Positions 54,995 to 63,469 of a DNA stretch of 64,000 nucleotides are shown piece after piece (the first letter of the stretch is position 1; every line of letters starts with the position of its first letter). Source of the DNA: Roseiarcus sp963732155 (GTDB lineage: Bacteria; Pseudomonadota; Alphaproteobacteria; Rhizobiales; Beijerinckiaceae); assembly GCA_963732155.1 (NCBI GenBank), contig CAVSYB010000006.1, forward strand, positions 558,001 to 622,000. Direction: 5' to 3'. The notes under the pieces are model-generated. The model was not told where the DNA came from and did no database searches. It saw nothing but the letters and a program-made list of their open reading frames with translations. Position numbers and translations under genes: made by a program.

Positions 54995-55897
54995 CTAGAG
55001 CCGCTCGCCAAGCCAATCAACCAATTCCTGCTGGACGCGCTCCGATTGATCGGAGATCCAGAAGCAGTGTGGCGAATCGTCGAGCAGAAGCAAGCGCGAG
55101 GACGGCGCCGCCGCGGCGAGCGCCTCGGCCTGGGCGACGGGCACAGATGCGTCGGCGCGGCTGTGAATGATGAGAAGCGGTCGCGGTGCAATCAGCGGCG
55201 CCAGGGGGATCGCGCGCAAAAGCATGGCGCTGTCCACGGCGGAAAGCGCGATCCGCTTGAGAAACGCCGGATAGGTCTTGGCCATCGAGAGGAAGGCGCG
55301 GCGGTCGTCCGGTTTGTAGGCCATGGCGTCGAGCACATTGACCATGCGCGAGCGGCCCTTCAGCGCTCCGAGCCGCCGGTCCTCGGCGATCGCGTCAAGG
55401 AAGCCTCGCCATCGGCCTTCGCCGAGCGAGGTGGTCCATAAATGGCGGAACCAGCCCTCCCCGTCGGTCACCGGCGCCAAAGCCACCACCGCTTTCAGGC
55501 GTTCGTCGAGCGCCGCGGCGACGCAGGCTGCGCCGCCCCCCATGCTCATGCCGACAACACCGACCCGGTCCGCCGCGATGCCCGGCAGAGTCTCGAGAAA
55601 GGAGACGGCGTTCCGCAGATCGGCGACCCAGTCCCACATCGGGTGCATCTGGCCGCGCACGCCGCTCTTGCCGCATCCGCGCATGTCGAGCCGGAGCGAA
55701 GCGACCCCGACGGCGGCGAGCTTGCCGGCGATCCCGACGAAGCCGGTCAGTTCGTCGCGGAAACTGCCGAAGCCGTGGACCAGGATCGCCGCCGGCCGCC
55801 GGCCCCGGCCCGCCGGCCGACGGAGCGTGCCGTAAACCCGCCCGCCGCCGCTGGCGAAGGAGACCTCGACTTCGCCGACGTCCACGTCAATAGCCAA
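54995..55897 (-). CDS. alpha/beta hydrolase
   Basis: 300 aa. Oxyanion motif LVHGFGSFRDE near residue 40, RLDMRGCGKS, nucleophile Ser in GMSMGGGAA near residue 116, catalytic Asp in HSRADASVP and His in DDSPHCFW. Start is probably TTG 55897, overlapping the upstream isomerase by 11 bp; GTG 55885 is possible. Perhaps removes an ester or lactone from the incoming sugar. Confidence 0.82.
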   Translation of the reverse strand: MAIDVDVGEVEVSFASGGGRVYGTLRRPAGRGRRPAAILVHGFGSFRDELTGFVGIAGKLAAVGVASLRLDMRGCGKSGVRGQMHPMWDWVADLRNAVSFLETLPGIAADRVGVVGMSMGGGAACVAAALDERLKAVVALAPVTDGEGWFRHLWTTSLGEGRWRGFLDAIAEDRRLGALKGRSRMVNVLDAMAYKPDDRRAFLSMAKTYPAFLKRIALSAVDSAMLLRAIPLAPLIAPRPLLIIHSRADASVPVAQAEALAAAAPSSRLLLLDDSPHCFWISDQSERVQQELVDWLGERL

Positions 55898-56696
55898 GCG
55901 ATTTCAGATACCGGCGATTCCAGCCGATCGCCCCGATCGGGTCCGACCAGGCGTCGGCCAATTCCTCCTCCGCGACGATCCACCCGACGTAGCCGATCTC
56001 CTTGTCGAGAACGTCGAGCGCCGGCCCGATGCCGCAAACGCCCTTGCCGAGCGCCTGCCACTGGTTGCCCGCGTCGGCGTCCTTCAGATGCACGTGACGG
56101 ATGCGCGGGGCATAGCGCCTGAGCGTTTCCAGAAGGTTCTGGCCGCCGCGCACGATATGGCCGGTGTCCGGATTCCAATTGACGAGGGCCGGGTCGGTCA
56201 GCCGCATCAGCAGATCATATTCGGCGCGGCTTTCAAGGACGGAGCCGTGGTGGGAGTGCGGGTGGAACGCGACGGCGACGCCCGCCTTGGCGCCGCGGCG
56301 GCCGACCTCGTTGTAGAATTCCGCCGCCAGAGCGATCTTCTGTTCGAGCTGGCTGCGGTCGGGCGACGAAGCGCCCCCGAGGCAGAGCGGCGAGCCCGGG
56401 AACGCCTCGACGAAACGCAGCGCCGTTTCCGCGCCGGCAAGTTCGGCCGCCCGCGCCGCCGAATCGGTGAATCCCGCGGGGCTGGCGTAGGCGAAAGCGG
56501 CGAGGCCGAGCCCGCGCGCCTTCAACGCTTCGGCGAAGTCGGCCGGCTTACCCGCATATTCGCGGATCATCGTGTTGGTGATCTCGATCCCCTCATAGCC
56601 GGCCTCGGCGACCGCGGTCAGGAGATCGTCGACGCGGCCGCGCCATTGGTCGCCGCGCATTTCCCAGGTGTAGGTCTGACAGCCCACTCTCAGCAT
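55887..56696 (-). CDS. sugar phosphate isomerase/epimerase-like TIM barrel
   Basis: 269 aa, AP_endonuc_2 fold. Begins MLRVGCQTYTWEMRGDQWRG; metal-ligand stretches VAFHPHSHHGS, LVNWNPDTGHI, IRHVHLKDAD and IVAEEEL. Resembles 2-keto-myo-inositol dehydratase (IolE)-like or keto-sugar enzymes. GGGAGCG precedes ATG 56696. One of three TIM barrels in this operon. Confidence 0.85.
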   Translation of the reverse strand: MLRVGCQTYTWEMRGDQWRGRVDDLLTAVAEAGYEGIEITNTMIREYAGKPADFAEALKARGLGLAAFAYASPAGFTDSAARAAELAGAETALRFVEAFPGSPLCLGGASSPDRSQLEQKIALAAEFYNEVGRRGAKAGVAVAFHPHSHHGSVLESRAEYDLLMRLTDPALVNWNPDTGHIVRGGQNLLETLRRYAPRIRHVHLKDADAGNQWQALGKGVCGIGPALDVLDKEIGYVGWIVAEEELADAWSDPIGAIGWNRRYLKSLGY

Positions 56697-56732
56697 CGCA
56701 TACGCTCCCTGTCGGTCCCGCCGACTGCCTTC

Positions 56733-57581
56733 TCAGGCGAACAATGTCTTGAGGAACTTGACGCCGTCGCCGGCGAGACGATCGGGAGAAGGCGCCATCG
56801 GGCGCCAGATGCAGGCGCCGTTGGCCAGATCGACGATGTCGGGGTTGAACCCCTCGATCGCGACGATGCGGTCGTAGCCGACGCCCCTCAGCGCATCGCG
56901 CACGCCCTTCCACGGCACCTGGCCCGTGCCGGGCGTGCCGCGATCGTTCTCGCAGGTATGAAAATGCTTGAGGTGTTTGCCGGCCGTGCGGATCGCCTCC
57001 ATCTGATCCTTCTCCTCGATGCCCATATGAAACGTGTCGAGGAGAATTCCGACGGAGTCGCTGCCGATGTCAGTGACAAGGCGCACCGCTTGCTCCGCAA
57101 GGTTCAGGAAATCGGTCTCGAAGCGATTGAGCGGCTCGAGCGCGATGGTGACGCCGTGCGTCTTCGCGATCTTTGCGATCTCTCGCATCGAGGTCACGCA
57201 ACGGTCCCACTCGCGGGCGCGCTCGGCGGATGGCAGGTAGCGCTTGCGGAACAGTTCGGCGTATAGCGGACCGCTGAGGATTTCGCCGCCCAGGGCGGCG
57301 AGCGTCCTCACCATCGCGCCCATGAACTCGATTCCCCGTCGGCGGGCGTCCGGGTCAGTGCTCGTGATGTCGCGATCGGCGGACAGGAAACTGCATATGC
57401 CGGCCGTCAGGCCGGTATCCTTCAGACGCTGCTTGACGTCGCCGATGTTGAACGGCGGCTCGGCGGAGAAAAAGCCCAGCTCGATCACCTCGAAGCCCAT
57501 CGAGGCGACCTTGTCGATCAGGCCAAGGTCGCTTTGCTGGAAAGGCGCGACCCAGATTTGAGTGTTCACCCCGAATTTCAT
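56733..57581 (-). CDS. D-psicose/D-tagatose 3-epimerase-type isomerase
   Basis: 282 aa, close to the usual ~290 of D-tagatose 3-epimerases. The four expected metal ligands are all there: Glu in IALEPLNRFETDFLN, Asp in LLDTFHMGIEE, His in FHTCENDRGTPGTGQVPW, Glu in AIEGFNP. Interconverts ketohexoses at C3. GGAGGAATG precedes ATG 57581. With PfkB and the GatZ-like protein it would feed ketohexoses toward tagatose and fructose phosphates (inference). Confidence 0.87.
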   Translation of the reverse strand: MKFGVNTQIWVAPFQQSDLGLIDKVASMGFEVIELGFFSAEPPFNIGDVKQRLKDTGLTAGICSFLSADRDITSTDPDARRRGIEFMGAMVRTLAALGGEILSGPLYAELFRKRYLPSAERAREWDRCVTSMREIAKIAKTHGVTIALEPLNRFETDFLNLAEQAVRLVTDIGSDSVGILLDTFHMGIEEKDQMEAIRTAGKHLKHFHTCENDRGTPGTGQVPWKGVRDALRGVGYDRIVAIEGFNPDIVDLANGACIWRPMAPSPDRLAGDGVKFLKTLFA

Positions 57582-57639
57582 GACATTCCTCCGTCGTCAG
57601 GCTCTGGGCTCCGGTCGTCGGCGCGATGGGCTTTGCCGG

Positions 57640-58539
57640 TCAGCGCAAGCCGTGCCGGGCAAGCAGGTCGTTCACAAACCGATAGGACGGCGCGACGATG
57701 TCCCAGGCGGTCGGCCAGAAGCAGAGATCGATCGTCCACCAGGGGTTGCGGTAGCCAGTGGCGAGCAAAGCCTTCACGATCGCGTCGAAATCCAGCACGC
57801 CCTCGCCGAACGGCGCGTGCGTGCTCGTCTCGTCGTGATGGAGCGTATTGTCGGAATCGATGAGGTGGACCGTGCCGATCCGGGCGCCGACGAGACGCAC
57901 GAAATCGACGACGCTCGCCACCGTCTCCCTGGCGCCCTCCTGACGGGCGCCCTGGACGCCCGACATCTGCGCGTGGCAGGTGTCGAACATCAGCTTGAAG
58001 TTCGGCTCGCCGATTTCGTCGACCATTCGGACGATTTCGCCCGGCTTGTTGATGATGAAGCCGGGCTCGAATTCCCAGTAGATATCGACCTTCGCTTCGG
58101 CCGCCGATCGGGCGCAATGGCGCCAGGTCGAGACGTAACGGCGCCAGATCGCGGCGCGGTCGCCGGCTGGATAGGCGCCGGTCACCGTGTCGACCCGAAT
58201 ACTGTCGGCGCCGACGTCCAGGGCGAACTCGAGGTTCTTCTTGAACGCCTCTTCGTATTGGCGCGCCTCGGCGTCGCCGGCGCCCAGAGGAATCCCCCAG
58301 AAATCGGCGCCGTAATTGGAAACTTCGAGATTGTGATCCTTCAGCTTGTTGCGCAGGTCGCGACGCTGCGCCTTGGACGGATATTGATCGGGATGTCCGT
58401 AGGGCCGGTCGCCGAAAAGCTCGATCCCGTCGTAGCCGACCTCGGACAGCCGCTTGACGACGGCGTCGAATGGAATGGGATCGTCCTTGTAGGCGCCGAT
58501 GGCAAAAGCCGAGCTTCCCACGGATATCTTCGCCACCAT
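57640..58539 (-). CDS. sugar phosphate isomerase/epimerase-like TIM barrel
   Basis: 299 aa, AP_endonuc_2 fold. Ligand stretches: WEFEPGFIINK, KLMFDTCHAQMSG, TVHLIDSDNTLHHD, and WWTIDLCFWP near the end, where the usual Glu is Asp. GGGGGAACGAGAG precedes ATG 58539; the longer upstream frame is rejected. Follows the MocA gene by 17 bp, so a MocA-isomerase pair. Confidence 0.85.
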   Translation of the reverse strand: MVAKISVGSSAFAIGAYKDDPIPFDAVVKRLSEVGYDGIELFGDRPYGHPDQYPSKAQRRDLRNKLKDHNLEVSNYGADFWGIPLGAGDAEARQYEEAFKKNLEFALDVGADSIRVDTVTGAYPAGDRAAIWRRYVSTWRHCARSAAEAKVDIYWEFEPGFIINKPGEIVRMVDEIGEPNFKLMFDTCHAQMSGVQGARQEGARETVASVVDFVRLVGARIGTVHLIDSDNTLHHDETSTHAPFGEGVLDFDAIVKALLATGYRNPWWTIDLCFWPTAWDIVAPSYRFVNDLLARHGLR

Positions 58540-58556
58540 CTCTCGTTCCCCCTTTT

Positions 58557-59726
58557 TCACGTTTTCCCGGTCGCCGGCGACACCGAAACCCAGCGGCCGC
58601 TGCGGGCCGCGGCGAGAATGCCTTCCATCAACTGCTGGATGCGGTAGCCATGGGCGAAGCCGGTGTCGGCTTGCCCCTTTCCGGCGATCGCGCGGATGAA
58701 TTCCCCGATCTGGGCGACTTGCGTTTCGACGTAGCCCGTTCCGAGGCCGGGTATCGGCCAGAACAGTTCGCCGTTCGGCTGCGCCGGGCCGGCGACGATC
58801 GTGCGAAAGCCCTGAACGTCGTTGCGATCCTCGGCGGAATAGAATTGCAGTTCGTTCGACCGCTCCCAGTTGAAAGCGAGCGCGCCCTTCGTTCCGCTGA
58901 TCTCGAAGGCGAGATAGTTCTTGCGGCCGTAGGCGAAACGGCTCGCTTCGAGCGTCCCGACGGCGCCGTTGGCGAAGCGCAGCAGCGCGACCGTGCAATC
59001 ATCGACGTCGACGGGCAGCCAATCTTCCGCCGCGGCCCCGGCATTCGGCGCCCCCGCCCGCGGGCGCGCCTTCACGAAAGTCTCGGTCGCCCCGGCGACG
59101 CTGTCGATCTCGCCGACCAGGTAATGCGCGATGTCGAGCGCATGCGAGCCGATGTCGCCGAGCGCGCCCGAGCCGGATTGCGCGGCGCCGAACCGCCATG
59201 TCCACGGCGTCTCCGGCGGCATCGCCCAGTCCTGAAGATAGAGGCCGCGAAACCCCAGGATTTTGCCGATCTTTCCTTCGTCGATCAGGCGTTTGGCCTC
59301 GAGAACGGCCGGGCAGCGGCGGTAATTGAAGACGAGCATGCTGACGCTCTTGGCGCGCGCGGCCTTCTCGGCCATCTCGCGCGCTTCCTCGGCGGTCAAA
59401 GCGAGCGGCTTTTCGCACAGCACGTGCTTGCCGTGGTCGAGCGCGAAGTCGGCGATCGGGCGATGCAAATCGTTGGGCGTGACGATATCGACGATGTCGA
59501 TGTCGGGGCGGCTGACGATCGCCTGCCAGCCCACCGCCCATTCGTCGTAGCCGAACTGGCGCGCCGCGCGCCGCGCGAGGTCCTCGGTGACGTCGACGAC
59601 CACCTGGCGGCGCACCAGCGGCAGGTCGGGGAAGAATGACGGGAGAATCGAATAGGCGATGCTGTGCACCCGCCCCATGAAACCGGTGCCGACGAGAGCG
59701 ACTCTCAGCTCGGGCGTCTCGGCCAA
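58557..59726 (-). CDS. Gfo/Idh/MocA family oxidoreductase
   Basis: 389 aa from TTG 59726, chosen because a strong GGGGAGGA lies just upstream and the Rossmann motif VALVGTGFMGRVHS begins soon after; in-frame ATGs further up have no ribosome site. Family motif LCEKPLALTAEEA and GDIGSHALDIAHY (likely catalytic Asp/His) are present. First gene of a seven-gene minus-strand operon, divergent from LacI. Confidence 0.87.
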   Translation of the reverse strand: MAETPELRVALVGTGFMGRVHSIAYSILPSFFPDLPLVRRQVVVDVTEDLARRAARQFGYDEWAVGWQAIVSRPDIDIVDIVTPNDLHRPIADFALDHGKHVLCEKPLALTAEEAREMAEKAARAKSVSMLVFNYRRCPAVLEAKRLIDEGKIGKILGFRGLYLQDWAMPPETPWTWRFGAAQSGSGALGDIGSHALDIAHYLVGEIDSVAGATETFVKARPRAGAPNAGAAAEDWLPVDVDDCTVALLRFANGAVGTLEASRFAYGRKNYLAFEISGTKGALAFNWERSNELQFYSAEDRNDVQGFRTIVAGPAQPNGELFWPIPGLGTGYVETQVAQIGEFIRAIAGKGQADTGFAHGYRIQQLMEGILAAARSGRWVSVSPATGKT

Positions 59727-60059
59727 CGAATCCTCCCCTGCGTGGTCGGCCTCTCGTCTCATCCGGAGCGCGCTCGTCGGCGAGACGCGCCCCGGCCTCG
59801 AGTTGGCCAATCGCAACGTAACGTTTAGCTGACTCCGCTGAAGGCGTCAACGGTGAAGGCGCAAAACGAAACAGCGCCGGCCCGGCGCGCCCGACCGCGC
59901 GCCGCAGTCGCACAAACCCCAGTGATCTCAATGAAACCATGACCGCCTGCGGCCGCGCGCCGAAGCCGCGCCCGACGATTCCGACCTTGCAAATGCCATC
60001 CGGCAGTTTAAGTTTGATGGGGCGAAACCTCAATCTTAACGATTCGGCGCAGGAATTGT
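59727..60059. promoter_or_regulatory. divergent control region of MocA operon and LacI gene
   Basis: 333 bp without a gene. Minus strand: TTGACG (59850-59845) and TAAACG (59827-59822) are 17 bp apart, and a perfect palindrome AACGT-A-ACGTT (59815-59825) covers the -10. Its TAAACGTT half matches the operator core at 4461-4482. Plus strand near LacI: AATC-N5-GATT around 60032 is a weak second palindrome. Confidence 0.5.
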
Positions 60060-61091
60060 ATGGCAACGATCAAGGACGTCGCCAGGCTCGCTGGGGTTTC
60101 GATTGCCACGGTCTCCGCCACGATCAACGGCACCGCCTATGTCAGCCCGCAGCTCACCGAACGGGTCAACCGGGCGATCGCCGCGGTCGGCTACACGACG
60201 GACGGAATCGCCCGGAGCCTGAAGAAAGGCGTCACCAGCCTGATCGGGCTGATCGTCGACGACATCACCGCCCCGTTCTACATGTCCCTGGTCGACGAGA
60301 TCGAGGCGGCGGCTTACGCGGACGGCTATTCCGTTCTCCTCTGCCATACCGGTCGGAGCGTCGCCAAGGAGCGCAAATACCTCAGCCTGTTGCGCACCCA
60401 CCGCGTCGAAGGGCTGATCTGGTCGCCGACCGGCCGCTCGGAAGACTATCCCGCGGCGGAGTTCGAGCGGTTCGCCATTCCGATCGTCTTCGTCGATCGC
60501 GTGGTCTCGAGCTTCCAGTCCTACGACAGCGTGCTCCTCAACAACCGCGCCGCCGGGCTGCAGGCGACCAACTATCTCCTCGACCTCGGCCATCGCCGCG
60601 TGGCGATGATCACCGGCAGCGACTATCTCGCGCCGGCGCGCGAACGCCGCGAAGGCTATCAGGAGAGCTTCCGAAGGCGCAGCCTGCCGAGCGATCCCGG
60701 CCTCATCCGCAACGGCCAGTTCCGCGAGACGGAAGCCTTCGAGGAAACGAGGAAGCTGCTGTCGGAGGACAGGTCCGTGAGCGCCATTCTGGTCGGCAGC
60801 GACAACATGTTCATCGGCGTGATGCGGGCGCTCGATTACCTCGGCCTGTCATGCACGCAAGACATCTCGATCGTCACGATCGACGATTTCCCGCTGGCTC
60901 GCGTCTTCAATCCGCACATCACCGCGGTCCGCCAGCCGGTCCAGGAAATGGCCAAGACCGCCTTTGGCCGCCTGCTCCGCAGGATGGCGAACAAGGGCGA
61001 CGAGGCCGCCCATCTGGTCGTCGAGCCGACCTTGATCGTGCGCGACTCCTGCGCCCCCTACGCCGCTCAGGCGACGGCCCGCCACGCCTGA
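60060..61091 (+). CDS. LacI family transcriptional regulator
   Basis: 343 aa. HTH MATIKDVARLAGVSIATVSA with hinge YTTDGIARSLKKG; effector domain from LIGLIVDDITAPFY. Normal LacI length. Divergent from the seven-gene ketose operon and convergent with the isomerase at 61130. AACGTT-type palindrome upstream of the divergent operon is its probable site. Confidence 0.93.
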   Translation: MATIKDVARLAGVSIATVSATINGTAYVSPQLTERVNRAIAAVGYTTDGIARSLKKGVTSLIGLIVDDITAPFYMSLVDEIEAAAYADGYSVLLCHTGRSVAKERKYLSLLRTHRVEGLIWSPTGRSEDYPAAEFERFAIPIVFVDRVVSSFQSYDSVLLNNRAAGLQATNYLLDLGHRRVAMITGSDYLAPARERREGYQESFRRRSLPSDPGLIRNGQFRETEAFEETRKLLSEDRSVSAILVGSDNMFIGVMRALDYLGLSCTQDISIVTIDDFPLARVFNPHITAVRQPVQEMAKTAFGRLLRRMANKGDEAAHLVVEPTLIVRDSCAPYAAQATARHA

Positions 61092-61129
61092 CGCGACGTC
61101 GCGGCGGACCGGCGAACCGTCGGACAGGC

Positions 61130-62191
61130 TCAGCGGTTCAGACCGAGCGCGCGATTGACGGCGCTGCGATCGGCGCCCTGTTCGATGAAGTCGTCGAAAT
61201 TGGTCTGGCTGACCTTGATCAGGTGCTTGCTGATGAACGCAGCGCCTTCGCGCGCGCCGTCCAGACGGTCCTTGATCGCGCATTCCCACTCGAGCACTGC
61301 CCAGCTGTCGTAGCCGTACACCGACAGACTCGAGAAGATGGCGCCGAAATCGACGTCGCCGTCCCCCGGCGACCTGAACCGCCCGGCGCGATTCGGCCAG
61401 TCGGCGAACCCCGAGTAGACGCCCTGCTTGGGCGAGGGGCGCAACTCGGCGTCCTTCACATGAAAGGCCTTGATGCGCTCGTGATAGACGTCGATGAAGC
61501 CGACGTAGTCGAGCGCCTGCAGCCGGAAGTGCGACGGGTCATAGTTGATGCAGCAGCGTTTGTGCCCGCCGAGAAGATCGAGGAAGCGCTCATAGGTCGT
61601 CCCGTCGAAGAGGTCTTCCCCCGGGTGGAGCTCGAAGCAGACATCGACGCCGACCTCCTCGTGCGCGTCGAGAATCGGTCGCCAGCGCCTGGCGAGCTCC
61701 TCGAAAGCGGTGCGAACGAGATCGTTCGGCCGCGGCGGCCACGGATAGAGATAGGGCCATGCCAGAGCGCCCGAGAAAGTGACATGCGCATTGAGGCCGA
61801 GATTGCGGCTGGCGCGGGCGCCGAGCGTGACCTGCTCGGCGGCCCATTGCTGGCGGGCTTTCGGATTGCCCCTGACGTGCGGCGCGGCGAAAGCGTCGAG
61901 CGCCTCGTCGTAGGCCGGATTGACGGCGACGAGCTGACCCTGAAGATGGGTGGCGAGCTCGGTGATCGCGAGCCCGTGTTTGGCGGCCGCGCCGCGCAGA
62001 TCGTCGCAGTAGGACTTGCTTTCGGCGGCCTTCTTTAGGTCGATGAGCCGGGAGTCCCAGGCCGCAATCTGCACGCCCTTGTAGCCCAGCGAGGCGGCCC
62101 AGCCGCAAATCGCGTCGAAACTGTTGAAGGGCGCCTGGTCGCCGACGTACTGCGCAAGGTAAATCGCCGGTCCTTTGATCGATTTCATCAT
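61130..62191 (-). CDS. sugar phosphate isomerase/epimerase-like TIM barrel
   Basis: 353 aa, larger than the other TIM barrels here. Begins SIKGPAIYLAQYVGDQAPFNSF; ligand stretches: VCFELHPGEDLFDG, CCINYDPSHFRLQ, IKAFHVKDAEL, and WAVLEWECA. GGAAGAA precedes ATG 62191. Downstream of a CUT2 binding-protein gene by 190 bp that includes two hairpins, so likely in the same operon. Confidence 0.85.
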   Translation of the reverse strand: MMKSIKGPAIYLAQYVGDQAPFNSFDAICGWAASLGYKGVQIAAWDSRLIDLKKAAESKSYCDDLRGAAAKHGLAITELATHLQGQLVAVNPAYDEALDAFAAPHVRGNPKARQQWAAEQVTLGARASRNLGLNAHVTFSGALAWPYLYPWPPRPNDLVRTAFEELARRWRPILDAHEEVGVDVCFELHPGEDLFDGTTYERFLDLLGGHKRCCINYDPSHFRLQALDYVGFIDVYHERIKAFHVKDAELRPSPKQGVYSGFADWPNRAGRFRSPGDGDVDFGAIFSSLSVYGYDSWAVLEWECAIKDRLDGAREGAAFISKHLIKVSQTNFDDFIEQGADRSAVNRALGLNR

Positions 62192-62300
62192 TTCTTCCAT
62201 CCCCAGATTTGGTTTTGCGCGGCCCGTCGCCGACAACGGAAGTCGCCGCCCGACGCGCCGACATCCTACCGCGTTGGCGGGAAGCCGCGCCATTCTCGCA

Positions 62301-62364
62301 TCGCCGCCGGCCAAGCGCGGCGGCGACATCGGAACGAACGGCGGCCGTCCGACGCGGCCGCCGT
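62301..62364. other. two stem-loops after binding-protein gene
   Basis: TCGCCGCC (62301-62308) pairs with GGCGGCGA (62319-62326), and ACGGCGGCCG (62338-62347) pairs with CGGCCGCCGT (62355-62364), loop 7 nt. Both lie between the binding-protein stop and the isomerase gene on the minus strand. No T-run. Confidence 0.55.
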
Positions 62365-62381
62365 CCGTCGTGTGCTTCAGG

Positions 62382-63404
62382 CTACTTTCCGAGCATTTTG
62401 AAGGCTTCGAGATTGGCCTTCGTCACTTCGTACGAGCCCGTGTCGACATAGGAGGGCAGCGGCGAGATGCCGGCGTCCTTCCAGTTGGCGATGCCGGCGT
62501 TCACCATGCCATGGGCCAGCGCGTAGGACATCATCATGCCCCAATAGCCCATGTTCCAGGCGCCCTGGGCCATGGTGGCCTGGACCTGGCCCTTGCCGAT
62601 CAGATCGAGCAGCGCGGCGTCGAGGTCCATGCCGATGATCTTGATCTCGCCGGTCTTGCCCGCTTCGGCGACGGCCTTGGCGGCGCCCGGCGCCATGCTG
62701 CCGCAGTCGAAGATGCCCGCGAGATCGGGAACCGCCTGCAGCACCTCCTTGGTGCGCGCGTAGGTGTTCTCGTAGCTGCCGCCCTCCTCGACGGTGCGCA
62801 CGACCTCCAGGCCGGCGGCCTTGACGCCGTCGGAGAAGCCGTTGGCGCGCTGCTCCATGTTCAACTGGCCGATCGTCGTCACGACGAGCACCTTTGCGCC
62901 CTTCTTGCCGCCGAGCAGCTTGATCATGGTGTCGCCCGCCTTGCGGCCGATCCGGTAATTGTCGCCGGCGAGAAACACCGGACGCTTGCTCTTGGGAGAG
63001 TCGGAATCGAAGGTCACCAGCGACACGCCCGCGTCGATCGCTTTGTCGATGGTCGGGCGCAGCGCGTCGGGATTCTGCGCGGTCACCAGGATGCCGGTCG
63101 GATTGCCGGCGATCACCTGGTCGAGGACCCGAGCCTCGTCGGTCGCGTCGTATTTTTCCGTGCCCTGGTATATCGCCTTCACGCCGAGCTGCGCGGCCGC
63201 CTGCTCCATGCCCTGCCGCGCCGGCTTCCAGAACTCGATGCCCGAGAGGAACGTGACCATCACATAGTGCTCGTCGGGCAGCGACTTGACGCCGTTCAGC
63301 GTCACGACGTTCTGCGCCGAGGCGCCCGCGAGGGTGGTCATCGCCAGCAGGCCCGCGCCGAGCAGCGCGGCGGCCGGTTTCATCAATCGTGTGCGCATTG
63401 ACAT
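62382..63404 (-). CDS. CUT2 sugar ABC transporter substrate-binding protein
   Basis: 340 aa. Signal peptide MSMRTRLMKPAAALLGAG with ASAQ cleavage region; mature part starts near NVVTLNGVKSLPDE. Motifs ILVTAQNPDALRP and KIIGMDLDAALL match ribose-type binding proteins. GGAGG 6 bp upstream supports ATG 63404. Downstream of a CUT2 permease gene. Confidence 0.92.
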   Translation of the reverse strand: MSMRTRLMKPAAALLGAGLLAMTTLAGASAQNVVTLNGVKSLPDEHYVMVTFLSGIEFWKPARQGMEQAAAQLGVKAIYQGTEKYDATDEARVLDQVIAGNPTGILVTAQNPDALRPTIDKAIDAGVSLVTFDSDSPKSKRPVFLAGDNYRIGRKAGDTMIKLLGGKKGAKVLVVTTIGQLNMEQRANGFSDGVKAAGLEVVRTVEEGGSYENTYARTKEVLQAVPDLAGIFDCGSMAPGAAKAVAEAGKTGEIKIIGMDLDAALLDLIGKGQVQATMAQGAWNMGYWGMMMSYALAHGMVNAGIANWKDAGISPLPSYVDTGSYEVTKANLEAFKMLGK

Positions 63405-63469
63405 CGGTTTCCTCCGTTTCATCAGCCGTTGGTACGGCGTCTTCTCCCTCGCTCGCGCGCGAAGCTGCT

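Noticed and set aside
59939..62038. 699-codon open frame on the plus strand
   Set aside because: Runs through the LacI gene in another frame and antisense to the isomerase; biased Arg/Pro composition.
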